Shown here piece after piece: positions 47,185 to 58,724 of a stretch of 64,000 nucleotides of DNA. Source of the stretch: Cololabis saira (lineage: Eukaryota > Chordata > Actinopteri > Beloniformes > Belonidae). The notes under the pieces are model-generated. The model was not told the origin of the DNA. It saw only the letters and a program-made list of their open reading frames with translations, and made no database searches. Positions within the stretch are counted from its first letter, which is position 1. Every line of letters begins with the position of its first letter. The stretch is taken from contig NC_084610.1 in assembly GCF_033807715.1 (NCBI RefSeq), positions 6,510,769-6,574,768 of the forward strand. The letters run 5' to 3'. A program made the translations under genes and the position numbers.

Positions 47185-49349
47185 GACACGGTTTTATAGT
47201 TGGGGGCGTGGTTTGCATTTTGGTAACATAACAAAAATGTTTTTTAAACTTTTTACATGTCACTGCCAGAAATGTCTTCATAAAAAGTAATACAATGTAA
47301 ATATGTGAAATTCCCTTTGTAGACTTCATATTCATTTCAGTGTTTAAGCTCAGTCTCTTCACAACAAGGAATTCCTGGTTCCAATCCCAGCAGCGGTCTT
47401 TAAGGAATCGATTATGGATGAATTTATTTTTTCAACTCAGACAAAATGACAGAAATCCAAATTGTGAGGAATTAAAAGTCTTTTAAGCAATTGTGTTGTT
47501 TAAAAGTCTTGAAGTTCTTTGTCATGTTGTCTGAAAGAGAAACTCATATAAAACAGAAATAAAGGCTTCTCTTTCCCCTCTGTTTTCTTGATATGAGCTA
47601 AGATTAAGCTATTGCTGCTGTGCATGGGTTAAAAAGGTGTATGTGTGTGGGGGGGTGAGAAAGAGAGAAGGAGTTTGTGAGGTTGCTGTTGCTTCTGATG
47701 GATCGGTGATTAAATAAATCATGGTAACCTTTTCTGTAACCTTTCCCCCCGCCTCCCCAGTCTCTCTCTGACCTTACAAGACCCACAGACATTAAAGACT
47801 CCTCCCTCCTACTTCATCTCCCTGCCTACTATACTCCCTCCTCTTTCTTTATCTCTTTTACATAACTCTTTCTTCCTCCTTTTTTCCTCCATACCGCTTC
47901 TTCTTCGATACCTCATCTTTTCTTCTAGAGTATTAAATGATGCCTTGCTTATGTTAACACTTCACACCTTCTGTAACTAAAATTTAATATAATTTCAGTC
48001 GTCTTAGTATATTAATGAACCATTTGATCTTGGGTATCCATTGGGATCTCATTTCCAAACCATGTTTTTTGTGAGGTGCAGTTTTATTTCTCTTTGAACC
48101 AACGCATACCAGCTACAACTCCACAGGGATGTTACAAACGTAATGAGGACTGGATTGTCTACAGAAGTACAACCACAACATTACAATCCTTGTGACACAC
48201 CGGCGCCGCAGACTCAAGTAGAGTCTAAGTAGATGGGAAAAGCACTTTTGTTCTTGACTGAAAGTCTCAAGAAGTTTAATACATGACTTCTTGTTTAAGA
48301 GTTAACTGCAAACATAATGTTTTCAGGTATTTTTGATATTTTCTTATGTTTTCTACCTTCATTGGGTGTTTTTTCATTTCGATTTTGACTTTTTCATGTT
48401 GTCAAAGAAAGAGGTAAAGATGCACACAAGAGCTTCCGTGCAACAAGGGGAGGTATGAGATTTGTTTTATAGTTGACCCGACTGGAATGGAAATGCTTTC
48501 ATTGTTTTTATGCAGCGTGTGCTGTATCCATTCTGCTAAAATGCTATGCAAAAACCTTAGTCATTCCTGAACATTGTTCAACTCTTTGGAAACACTGCAA
48601 ATGCTCAAGGCCGACTGCAAAATGGAGTCATACGTTGCTCAGTCAGTGAGCAACATGGATTTGTCGCCGGCTGTGGACTGTGAAGTCGAGGAAAGAGCAA
48701 AGACCGTGGAACGCCATACAGCTTTGTGAAAGCAAAGTAGGATCAAAGTGAATGCACAGCTGGAAACTGGAGGTGAAATAAAGGGGGGTTCTCCAATGCG
48801 TCTTTGTATCTGTGATCTCTGTGTAAAGGTGGCTGGTGATTTTCTTCATCATAGGATGTTTAAATTACCCCAATTTTCGGGATCTTCAACGAAGCCAATT
48901 TCTCTCTCCCACATTTATCCGTATACTTAATACTGAATCTCAAATCAATATTCACTTCTTACTCGCATATCTTCTAAGACTATAGAAAAAAAATGTCTCA
49001 CTGATTTCCTTCAATGCTTAGAAATGAAACAAGTGGTCCCAGGATTTTGTCACTTATTAACATAAATGACATTTTCAGCGTCAGTTTTCAGTTGTCCATG
49101 ATGTAGATGTGTATTTCAGGGCCATAACTTTCCTTTTCTTCTGTTTTTTTCTTTTCTTATTTCCGGTGCCAATAAATGTTGGATGCTAGTGCCTCTTTTA
49201 GTGCTAATCTGTGTGTGTGGTTGCGGCATGTGTGCATGTGTGTGTGATCTTTAAGAACTGCAGGTTCAAACGGCTACTCTCACCACGCCTTGCCACTGAA
49301 CTCACCAAGAGGTCGCTGAGACACCACAATATACGTAAATGTCTACGCA

Positions 49350-49352
<3 letters not shown>

Positions 49353-49386
<34 letters not shown>
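49353..49386. repeat. (GT)n microsatellite
   Basis: About 17 GT units. A CA array lies about 100 bp downstream (49485-49510), so the two arrays are inverted relative to each other and could pair. Confidence 0.95.
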
Positions 49387-49387
<1 letters not shown>

Positions 49388-49484
49388 GACTCCATGATCT
49401 TTGCTCTAATATCCCGAGGACCTTTGGTTCCTTAACTATAGGAGGTCCTAAGCAACCAACCCACACACTCATATAAATACATGC

Positions 49485-49510
49485 CACACACACACACACA
49501 CACACACACA
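49485..49510. repeat. (AC)n microsatellite
   Basis: About 13 CA units, complementary to the GT array at 49353-49386. Confidence 0.95.
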
Positions 49511-49938
49511 TCTTCAGAGGGTATCAAAGATTAGACATCAATCGTTCTCACCTCTTGAAGTTTTCAAGAACGAGCACCTCATATGAAAGGTCAGCACACA
49601 CCTAGAGAGCCACAAAAAAATCAATATGCAGAGATGAAGAAGTGCAGATGTTGAGAACAATGACAGAGAAGATAATAGAGGCACATACAAGCAAAAATTG
49701 TATGACTGTCGACGGTTCTGGGATCTTGCATGAGACAAACGGATCATATCCAATTCAAAATACCTTTATCGATGACTATATCAAGTAAAATGACTGTGAC
49801 AGGCAGACAGATGCAACTGCAATGATGTCCATAAGTGTTAGAGAGACAACTAGGAAAACCCTCTATTATGTCACCAATGCGGACTGTTCAGGCTGAACGC
49901 CAACAGAACCCAACGCTGGCTGGTTGTCGGACCTCATG

Positions 49939-49975
49939 GTTGGCCAGAGTCAACAACCCTTTGACTCTGGCCAAC
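49939..49975. repeat. perfect inverted repeat, 15-bp arms
   Basis: Left arm 'gttggccagagtcaa' (49939-49953) and right arm 'ttgactctggccaac' (49961-49975) are exact reverse complements around a 7-nt loop. In RNA this would be a stable hairpin. There is no extended stem beyond the arms, so it is shorter than a typical microRNA precursor. Function is unknown. Confidence 0.85.
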
Positions 49976-52144
49976 GGTCACTCAGGAACTTCTAGGCTAG
50001 CTTGTCTGAAGCAGCCAGCTGCTCTCAGAGGTAATGGTGGAGCTTAGCTTTATTTCACACTGAACAATAGCTGGTTGTGGTGGTTTATTTGTAGATGGTG
50101 CGCTATTATTCTATCTTCTCAGGTCATTAAATTAGAGGTAAGAAGTCAAGTTCACCAAAAAAGCTTAATAGCAAAAGTGATGACACCAAAGACTGTAATG
50201 CAATTGTCACTCTAGCTTGTGGCCTGATTACTCATTGATTTTTGGTTCATTGCCATTGTAACCATGAGGTACATAAAAAAAAATTAACCCCCATTATGCG
50301 ATTGTAATGATATGAATTTATCTGATGAAACCAAACGTGTTTTTTGTACAACACTGAAAGTAAGTTTATTTCTGTTGTAAAGTTGGGTACGTTAAAGTAG
50401 GAAATGATCGAAATTGACAAGCCTTGGAATCCAAACCCTAGTGGTCATTCAAGGAACTGTAGATTTGTACTGCAAGCAAATAAACAAATACATTTAAAAA
50501 ATACAGCAATGTAGAGATCCATAAATATCTCTATATGTATGTATGTATTTTCTTCTTAACTGTTCTGACAATACGATTTCCTTGTCTTTTGAACACTATG
50601 ATTTTTGGCTCAAAAGTAAGGCTTGTTATTCATTTTGTTGTTTTGCTTTAACATTCTTGTGGACAAAGTAGTTCCTAAGTAGGACAAGTCTTTGTAAAGT
50701 ATTCTGGCCATGATTGCAGCCCAGTTTTGAGCCCACGAAGCACTCAAACACTCCAGCGCATCTACATAAAGACATTTCTAAAACAGATTGTGATGCCACT
50801 GTTTTCCTCAAGCCATGGATAACTTTTTTTTATAAAACTTTTATTTGCAGATGTACAAATCATAGATCCATTTCTCTTCTGCAGGTTTGAACTTGAGTGC
50901 AGTTCTATGGTGCCAAACTTTGCTTGGCCCGGACTGCTGAGGAACTGATTGAGATAGGGAACAGGGAGGCTTATCTCAAAATGCTTGGTGTTTGGATACG
51001 TATGAAGTCAGACCAGTTGTCGTTATGCTTTCTATGCTGGGTGTAAAGATAAGCTTTGGGATCTGGAGAAGGTAGAGACAAATGTAAGTAGCAAACAAGA
51101 CACAATTGAAATTGGAGCAGGAGAAAGGGCTGCTTTCTGTTTGTTTGTTCAAATGTGTGTTAGTGTGTGTGTGTCTGCGTGTTATGTTCTTGTACACTGA
51201 GCTTACTTTAGCTCATCCTACTCCCTGAGCAGTGACCGGAGCCGTAAGCTCCCCCCACCACCGCTCCCCTTCCTCCTCATCCAAGCACATGGAAACTGGA
51301 ATGAGGCGAGGAAAACGAGGGGATGGATGGGAAAGAAAGGGAGCGATGCAATGTGGGAGAACAAGGATGGAGCGCAAAGAAAGAGAAGACAGGAGAAGAG
51401 CGGCGGCAAAAAGAGACAGTCAGAGTAGCAGCGGATGGAACAGCACAAAACGGAAAGAACTGACGAACGAATGGAACCGAACGAAAGGAGGAAAAGTATT
51501 GGATTGAGGGATGAGAGGGAAGGCGAGGCCACCCCTTCTTTTCCCTCTCCTCTTCTAGTTCTTTTCTTACCCCGTGAGAATGTGTGTGTGTCTATTTTCT
51601 TCCTCGTCAGATCTGCCGTGCTTTCATTACCACACAAAGACGGGACGTACCTGGCACAGGGGGACGAGAAGGAGCTGGCAGAAGTATATGACTGTGTTTA
51701 TGTGAGAAAAAGACTCTGGCTCACCTGCTTGGCAGACAAGGATGCCTGTTAGTGGTTGGCCTGCCTGTCTGAGATGTCCCACTTAACACTGCACACACAG
51801 AAGCACTTAACCCACTCAACACAAGCAACTTCTTCTGTCTTATCTAAAATGGGATATTTTACATTTCAATATTTCATATAACAGCGGTTGCAGTACTTCA
51901 GACCACATCTGTCTTACTGTGCTGATGCAGAGGCTGGGAGTTCTGCACGGGCAAAACCCTACGGCTTGCTAGACAGGGCCAGGGATCCAGCTTGTTCCTG
52001 TGTATCCTTTTGGGATACATGTATGCATGAATATGTGTATTTAGGTATTTGGCATTGGTAATCTATGCTTGATATAGATTATTTTCAGCTTCTATTATTA
52101 TCTAGAGAAAAACAGTCATCCTTCCAAAGACTATTTGGAAATGC

Positions 52145-52388
52145 AAAATGTTCCGGTGGGACTTGAACATCCCCACTCAATCATTCCAACAGGACCAGGA
52201 TCTGCAAAAAGCAATGTGACCTAATGAAATCATGAGGTAACCAAACCAGACCACCAGATCTCTGAGAGATCCAGTTTGGAGAGGTTCTGGTTCTACATTT
52301 GAAAGAGTTGGACTCTCTCATGGACCAAACCTGACTTACAACTGGCAAAGCAGAACAAACTCTCACACTGTTTGAAGAGGGACTGAAT
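52145..52388 (+). pseudogene. L2-like LINE, 5' portion before the insert
   Basis: This segment and the one resuming at 53063 form one older element, split by a younger insertion (52389-53062) with a 16-bp target duplication. I see no clear reading frame here, and its assignment rests on continuity with the recognisable LINE sequence after the insert. The 5' limit is uncertain. Confidence 0.45.
52373..52388 (+). repeat. 16-bp target-site duplication, left copy
   Basis: TGAAGAGGGACTGAAT, identical to 53063-53078. The length and the A-rich 3' end of the insert fit LINE-driven target-primed reverse transcription. Confidence 0.88.

Positions 52389-52392
<4 letters not shown>

Positions 52393-52463
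<71 letters not shown>
52393..52463. repeat. (AC)n microsatellite, 71 bp
   Basis: About 35 CA units at the 5' edge of the retroposed insert. Confidence 0.97.
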
Positions 52464-52467
<4 letters not shown>

Positions 52468-52532
52468 GCCACTTAGTCACATGCATATACACAAACATAC
52501 ACAGCCACACAAACATATACACAGCCACACAA

Positions 52533-52538
<6 letters not shown>

Positions 52539-52579
<41 letters not shown>
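52539..52579. repeat. (AC)n microsatellite
   Basis: About 20 CA units, preceded by two tandem copies of an 'acagccacacaaacatatac' unit. Confidence 0.96.
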
Positions 52580-52582
<3 letters not shown>

Positions 52583-53062
52583 GCATGATCATATACATAC
52601 ACACACACACACATAGACATACACACTGGCTTGTTCACCTGCATGCTGGCTCTCTAGTTTGTGGGGTTAGGTAGTGGTAGCGGTAGCTTAGCTCAGACTG
52701 CGATCAGATCTCAAGATTTGGGTCGATTGCTGTTGTTGTTTTGGTTGGCTCTGTGCCAGTTTCGTGTTTTGTTTGTGGTTTTTTGTTGCAGATTTCCAGT
52801 GCGTGTTTCCATGTGTTCCTGCTTCCTGGATTGGCAGTGGATGTCGTCACCCCCGCCCCCCACCCCCCCAAAAAAAAAAAAAAAAAAAAAAAAATCACTG
52901 GGTTTGTATGTGTATATTTATGTATGTGTATGCATATGTATGCGTATATATATGTATATATATTAAATATAGTAATAATGCACATGTGTATGCTTTTGGT
53001 TTCTACCGTCATGGTATCAATCATTAATATGTGTGCAGACAAGGGAAAAAAGAAAAAAAAAA

Positions 53063-53078
53063 TGAAGAGGGACTGAAT
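53063..53078 (+). repeat. 16-bp target-site duplication, right copy
   Basis: TGAAGAGGGACTGAAT, identical to 52373-52388, directly following the A-rich tail of the insert. Confidence 0.88.
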
Positions 53079-54335
53079 GATCTGTAACAATTGACCCAGT
53101 ATCCCATAGTCTCAGAGAAACCCCAACAGGAAACCCTGATGACTGTTTTGATGTCTTCCAGTCAGGTGTCCAGCCTCACCACAGCACTCAGGCAGCGCTA
53201 GTAAAGCTCCTTAATGTCATCTGTTGCCACTACAGAAAGTGGCAACATTTCAGTCTTAGTCTTACTGGATCTCAGTGCTGCATTCAAGATGATATGGTCA
53301 ACCACAACATCTTGAAGAACTGGGTGGGACTTTCTGGCACAGCACTCACCTGGTTGGGAGCACTCACCTGGTTGGAGTCCTATCAAAAAGACAAATACCA
53401 CTTTGTGTCTTTAGGTTACTACAATTATTCAGGTAAATGAAAACAAAACCAAAATAAGTTTTTGGAGCCAAGGAAGAAAGATTAAAAGTCAGCAGTCATC
53501 ATCAAGCAGTGAAGCTAAAAACCAATAGCCAAGCCAGAAATTGGGAGTGGTTCTGAATTTTAACAGCTACATTAAGACAGTAGTGAAGTCAGCCTGTTAT
53601 CACCTAAAGATCATATTGAGGATTAAAGGACTGATGTCCCAGCAGGACTTAGAGAAACTTGTCCAGTTTTTATCTTCAGTAGACTGGACTACTGTAACGC
53701 TGTTCTCATGGGTCTCCCTGAAACATCCATCAAACTGCAGTCCAGAACGATGCCACCCGAGACAAGAGAGTGGACCATATAACTCCACTTCTTAGATCTT
53801 TACACCGGCTTCCTGTCTGTCACAGAATAGATGTTAAAATCCTGCTCTTGGTTTATAAATCTCTAGAATGGTCTAGAGCCAAAATACGTTTCTGATCTCC
53901 TGGTCCATTATGAACCAACCAGAACCCTCAGGTCGTCAGGGTGTTGTTTTATTACATTAGAAAGTATATTTTATGGTAATAAGTAGAATATCATTCTTGT
54001 TTACATTGGTTGTGCTGTAGGAATTACGGTATGTCAAATATTCTTAAATTAAAAACCAAATTCCATCTTATATTACACCTACATATGGTTAGTAGTTTTA
54101 AAGAGAGACACTGAAGATGGCAGGACTGAAAGGAGTACCCACAATATTGTGGACCAGGATCTAGATTCAGTCCTAGATTCGGTTTTCCACCTGGGCGTTT
54201 CAGCCCTTTTCATCCCCCTCTCAGGTTGCAGTGTGACTATAAACATCTCTGTATGATCCTATGTGATTTCTGTGCTTGTGTTTAAGTCGCTTTGGATAAA
54301 AGTGTCTGCTAAATGACAGTAGTAGTAGTAGTAGT
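53079..54335 (+). pseudogene. L2-like LINE, reverse transcriptase to 3' end, degenerate
   Basis: Translations in shifting frames give blocks of a fish L2-type reverse transcriptase. Near 53157 there is 'FQSGVQPHHSTQAALVKLLN' (usual form FQSGFRPhHSTETALVK). Near 53247 there is 'VLVLLDLSAAF', where the catalytic motif normally continues FDTVDH but here loses frame. Near 53541 there is 'GVVLNFNSYIKTVVKSACYH', and near 53790-53930 the 'TPLLRSLHRLPVCHRIDVKI' block. The 3' tail reads 'aagtcgctttggataaaag' then 'tgtctgctaaatgac' and ends in an AGT array (54318-54335), as expected for L2-like elements ending in a short tandem repeat. There are many frameshifts and stops, so it is not functional. Confidence 0.8.
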
Positions 54336-54432
54336 ATTGTAGTATGAAATATTGATAAATGTTTAAAACAAAAAAACATACTTAAAGAGCCCCTTTCTAC
54401 TCCTGAAACCACTCAGGGGGATTTTCTGCTGA

Positions 54433-54520
54433 GTTCAATTCGATTCAATTCAATTTTATTTGTATAGCGTCTAATAAAACAAATGTTGTCTCTAGGCGCT
54501 TTCCAGAGACCCAGAACATG
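54433..54520 (+). repeat. 'ttcaattttatttgtatagcg' interspersed repeat
   Basis: The phrase 'caattttatttgtatagcg' followed by 'ttgtctctaggcgctttcc' is the signature of a very common fish repeat (usual form 'caattttatttatatagcgcc ... caaggcgctttac'). Short copy; class not certain. Confidence 0.6.
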
Positions 54521-56972
54521 TAGATAAGTGTACACCTGAGTTTGGTATAAATGAAAACCATTTATTCTTCATTGTTATTTCCCCACCCCGCACGTGTCCT
54601 TGGTTTCCAACAAGCATAAGCACGGATGGATTTTGTAGAAAATCAGTCCAACAATTATTGTCAGACATAGCCTTTCGTAGATACACAGATAGAGTTGTTA
54701 TTCAACAGTGGTCTTAAGCAAAGGGAAATCTGTTCTACCTTCATTTCACATGGATACAAAATCACATTTGGTTTATGTTACAGCATACCGCTGTTGCTTT
54801 TGCCACATAATGATGATGTACATTGTTTTCTGTTTTTGTTTGTTTTTTTTTTTTTCTTTGGGGTTTTTTCTGATATCTGAGAACTTTTTTCCTACACCTG
54901 ATACAGATATTCAATCATCTGAAGATTCTGGCTAAAATGTACAGTATACCATACCAGACTTTCTTGTCCAGCACACCTGCATAGACTTTAAACCCCAATC
55001 ACCACCTTGGTGAGCTCAGCCCCTGTTAAGGGAAACCCATCCTAGAATCCAGACTCAGCTTCCTCTGGAAGGCTTGTTGCTACACCGTCTGACAGCATTG
55101 CTAGTTAAGGTCAACACCAGCCCACCCTCACCCCACAAACTGTCAGTAAAGCATTGCTTTCAATATCTGAGCTGCCAGACGGTTTTCCAGAATCTTTTTG
55201 GAGCCAATCAAAAGTCACTTTGCACGGCCTCACTGAACTCCTCTCACACCTGTATTTTGGTTTAACGGGGCTCAATTCAAATTCAGAGGAATAAACAAGG
55301 CCGACAAGCAAATGACTGCATTTTATTTGTACGTTAAAACCGACTCTAAACACCAAAAACCTGATATATTTTGCAATTCATGTGTAGATAATCTCTTTTC
55401 CGGTTTTGTTGAGCAGTGCAGTTTACCATTAAAAAAAAAAGAGAGAATTGGCTAAAAAGTCAAATTGCTGCCCAACAGCTGCAGCAGAATGAGTTTTGAC
55501 GCCAGAGTGAAAATGTGTCCATGCTAAAGAAATTGGAGGGGTCTGCAATGCGACACAAACAGACAATATACAAGGAAGTGAGCAAGTCTACGCACACACC
55601 AACGCTCGTACACGCAGAGCGACTGCCTATGCTGCAATTAGCTTGTTTTAAAGGAAACAAATAACAGTAATTTGAGCAGAACAGCATCCATAACAATTCA
55701 CCCCTGGAGGGATCAGCAATTTGAACACACACACATATGTTGGAGAATCAGATAAATTCACATAGATGGATACATACGCACACGCACACACGCTCTTACA
55801 CACACACACACACATAGTCGGGTAAGTGCGTGTGGTGGTGTTCAAATTCAGCGGGCTGGGAGATGTACAAGATGCACATGCATGCTCACACACACAGAGA
55901 CAGACACACTCGCACACACACAGAACCATTAAGTGTACTTGAGAGCAGCAGAGAGGGTCAGCTCAGTGTCTGAGTTATTATGCTACTTTGTTCTGCCTCA
56001 GTGGGAAGGCTCCACTCTTCACACACACATGCACACACACTGAACGCACACACAAAGAATTATTATCAGCCATCAACATTCAAGGTATAAAAGGGTTGAT
56101 TTGATAATGGATTGAAAGAGATGAATAAAAGAAAGGATAAAAAAAAGTCTGAATAAATGGAGAAAGTGCTCTCCGTTTCTTTGCATGCATGCAGAAGTTT
56201 ACAGCTGCCTGCCAAATCCCCCCCACACACACACACACACGCACACACACACACCTCTCTGTCTCCCCACCTTTCTCTCTCCATCCATCCATGGGTGCAC
56301 TACAATGGCGTGAAACATCTGCGTCTACCAGGTAATTACGGTTGGGCTGAAACTGTGGGCAGTGCCGCTCCGATGTGCTACGACACCCCGCAATTAGCCC
56401 TGCGTCTCCATCTCCACTCGCTCTGTCGCTCCCCTGATGACCAGTGTATTATCTCTCTGTAGAGACCTGAGGGACAGAGCAGAGCGGAGTGGGAAAATAG
56501 ACGGATGAGTGGTTTCAGTGGTGGAAGAAGAGGAGAGCCGTACCACCAAAACTGTCCATCTGTGTGAGAATGAACAGGCCTCTGGATTATTTTTATTTGT
56601 AATAATTTTAAAAATATTTACCTGTTCTCGTTCCCCTTCAGCCCAGAAGCATACAAGTATTTACATAGATTAATTTCTGTTTCTGTCTGCAGTCACATAT
56701 TTAAACAGAAAGCTCAACCATGCAGACAAAAATTGAGCAGATTATAACTTGATGGCAAATTCATGAAAGCAAGTGAACATTTGACCTGGTTTTAGTTTGT
56801 CTCACCCGCCGAAGATTGTGAATAAGTAAGACCTTACGCTGTAGTGGAGCTTGAAATGTACTTATTGCAACATTATTTTTATTGACATATTTCAAATCAT
56901 ATTTTTTAATCTAATACTTAATGAATAAACTATAAGATTTGTGTACATGTAGATTCTCAGTCATCCACACCT
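54521..56972. other. non-coding stretch, CA clusters
   Basis: Contains scattered CA clusters (55725-56060, 56225-56252). The block 54960-55290 is balanced in composition and open on the minus strand ('LLVGLVYSSEFELSPVKPKY'). It looks like old transposon or gene-derived sequence, but I cannot name a family. The block 56290-56470 is non-repetitive and a candidate conserved non-coding element. Confidence 0.45.
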
Positions 56973-57042
56973 ATCCATCCATCCATCCATCCATCCATCC
57001 ATCCATCCATCCATCCATCCATCCATCCATCCATCCATCCAT
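56973..57042. repeat. (ATCC)n microsatellite
   Basis: About 17 ATCC units, giving an open Ile-His-Pro-Ser frame that is an artefact. Confidence 0.96.
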
Positions 57043-57180
57043 CACCTATACCTTCTTCCATCCTGTACAGGGTCACGGGGGTCAGCTGGAGCCTTTCCCA
57101 GCCGTCAGTGGGAAAAAAAACACGGGCTACATCGCTGACGTGTCACCAGTCCGTCTCAGGTAAACCTGAAACAACCCACC
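57043..57180 (-). repeat. teleost repeat adjoining the ATCC array
   Basis: The text 'agggtcacgggggtcagctgg' followed by 'cctttcccagccgtcagtgg' and 'caccagtccgtctcagg' matches the usual end of a widespread fish repeat ('gggtcgcgggggggctggagcctatcccagc ... gccagtccatcgcagggc'). That repeat commonly ends in ATCC units. It is the same family as the degenerate piece at 35237-35375, here in the opposite orientation. Confidence 0.6.
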
Positions 57181-58016
57181 AGCAATTTAGGACCAAAGAG
57201 ACAAGAAGTTGATCTGAACCAGTGTTTGCCATATTGAGATAAAGGTGAAAAATGACATCCTCAGTAGAGAGGAAACTCGCGATCTGCGTGTGAGTTTAAA
57301 GTTCTCTGTTGTATTAGCCAAATCAACTTCAGTGACTTTAATGAACCAAAACAAACAAACTACTAAAATCTACCACTAAAACATATTTAAACCTCTAGTA
57401 TAGCTCTGCTTATCAGAGCTGAAGGCCTATAATTGCTCCAAGTTTTATTTTTATTTTTCTGGTCTGATAACCTGGTGCTCTGGTACCAAACCCAGAGATT
57501 ATGACCTATTGTACCTTTAAAAGGACACATATTAACACATGAAAGAAAAAAGTTATTTGCTTGAAAGCATATATTTGGTGCTTTGATGTAATTACAAACT
57601 CAAAAACTCACACTTACAGTAACTCGGGCTTGTTACTTTGCTTGGAGCTGCTTCAGTCTGAAAATATCTCATTTCTTGTGCCTTTCAATTTCCCTGTGCA
57701 CCAGAACATCACAGACTGAGATCAAGTGCAATAATGCAGCTTTTCCAGTGTATTAGTTGTTTTTTGTTTTTGTTGACATTTTGTTCAGTTATCAAGAAAT
57801 CGTGTCAAACTTTGGAAAACAGATCAAAATGAACCTCCTTGTTTTACTGTTTTGAACATTGAATGCAAGGAAGTGCTCAAAATTCCTCTCTTCCCGGCTC
57901 ACGTATCAGTTGATTTAGTGTTTTATCTGATAATCATAAGTCTTTGTTACAGCAAAAGTGTCACAGCTCAGAACCGAGGGAACCCAAAAACACAGAAAAC
58001 AAGCGGGGGTCAAACA
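57181..58016. other. non-coding, no recognisable feature
   Basis: AT-rich unique sequence before the nested transposon block. No exon is recognised. Confidence 0.5.
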
Positions 58017-58412
58017 CCAGGGGCCTCATTTACAAAACGTGCGGCACACAAAAAACGTGCGTACGCAACTTTCTACGCTCACGGTCGGATGTTCAAAAAA
58101 GATTTCAACGTAGAAAGTTCACGCACACACCAAGGCTGGCGAATGCACTTTTCTGAGGTTTTGTCCGTTGGCGACACTCACTGGTGATGCAGTGAATTGC
58201 AGAATATGAGGAAACGTAACGTCAACAATAAGTTCAAGACCACATGAAGGACACGACAGTCCCCACATCACCAGATAAGTTACACAAGAGTGGAGCTGCA
58301 ACAATCTCACAATCAACCACATGATCTGAACAAACAACTAAAGGCAGGAGCTCAACGATGGAACCAGCAAATCCTGATGGAGCTTTGGCTCCGTTAGAGG
58401 AACCTGCTGATG

Positions 58413-58417
58413 CATCA
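58413..58417 (+). repeat. target-site duplication CATCA, left
   Basis: CATCA abuts the hAT left terminus and matches 62437-62441. The agreement extends to TGCATCA on both sides if the terminus is placed two bases differently. Confidence 0.65.
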
Positions 58418-58512
58418 CTGGGCTGTACAGTGCGACAGTTTTCATCGCATTTGCTAATAAAAATCATCCGGTGCGAAGAGAAATATGTATCCACTCGCAT
58501 TTGTGCGAGTGA

Positions 58513-58653
58513 AGCCTGAATTATGGCTCCGCGTTAAATTGACGCACAGCCTACGCCGTAAGGGACGCGGCGACGGCAGGGTACGGTGCGTGTCGCCGCG
58601 TACCCTACGCCGAAGGCTCTGCGTTGGTGTAACGCGGAACCATAAATCAGCCT
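58513..58653. mobile_element. hairpin MITE, Harbinger-like (copy 2)
   Basis: This 141-bp foldback element has outer arms 'agcctgaattatggctccgcg' and, from the other strand, 'aggctgatttatggttccgcg'. The trinucleotide TGA flanks both sides (58510-58512 and 58654-58656). It matches copy 1 (46713-46823) in the opposite orientation, including the inner 'ccgtaccctac'-type core, but with a longer centre. It lies inside the hAT element, between its left terminus and its gene, so it inserted after the hAT element or was carried along with it. Confidence 0.8.
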
Positions 58654-58724
58654 TGAGTCGCGCTGGGGAAAAAAAAAAAAGTCTGAATGAATGAATGTCT
58701 CTTGACTGTGTGAAAACGGCTTCG

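Larger units (their letters stand above)
46430..47215 (+). mobile_element. DNA-transposon remnant encoding a MADF-type protein start
   Basis: The segment opens 'ttaaaggggacctattatgg', the wording of a frequent fish DNA-transposon terminus. It contains a MADF-like coding start at 47005 and ends around 'gttgggggcgtggtttgca'. A hairpin MITE is inserted at 46713-46823. MADF and Myb-like proteins are the usual second gene of PIF/Harbinger transposons, so a Harbinger relative is likely. No matching right terminus or target duplication was found, so the borders and class remain tentative. Confidence 0.5.
47216..52144. other. 5-kb gene-free stretch
   Basis: Includes GT and CA arrays (49353-49386, 49485-49510), a 15-bp perfect hairpin (49939-49975) and a purine-rich block (51290-51560) that accounts for the 91- to 139-codon frames on both strands. 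The segment 47343-47410 ('ggttccaatcccagcagcgg') may be a scrap of the same repeat seen at 35237. No host exon is recognised. Confidence 0.5.
52389..53062 (+). mobile_element. retroposed insert with A-rich tail (copy B of the CA-array family)
   Basis: The insert starts in a CA array (52393-52463) and has further CA and ATAC-type repeats. It then carries a module (52613-52860) colinear with 45363-45600, including 'ttcacctgcatgct', 'ggtagcttagc' and 'gcagatttccagtgc'. A 25-bp A run (52870-52894) follows, then an AT-rich stretch and a final A-rich tail ending at 53062. Identical 16-bp sequences flank it. Compared with copy A it lacks the GC-rich 5' block, so it appears 5'-truncated, as is usual for LINE-mobilised copies. 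No reverse transcriptase is encoded. The internal A run followed by more sequence suggests either a composite transcript or a second insertion. Confidence 0.75.

Noticed and set aside
49939..49975. MicroRNA precursor
   Set aside because: The perfect stem is only 15 bp with a 7-nt loop and no extended imperfect stem, too short for a Drosha/Dicer substrate.
51218..51752. Frames of 91, 105 and 139 codons in the purine-rich block
   Set aside because: Strong strand asymmetry (GA versus CT) produces long stop-poor frames on both strands with biased peptides.
56973..57042. CRISPR array or minisatellite of functional type
   Set aside because: A simple ATCC tetranucleotide repeat without spacers, in an animal genome.
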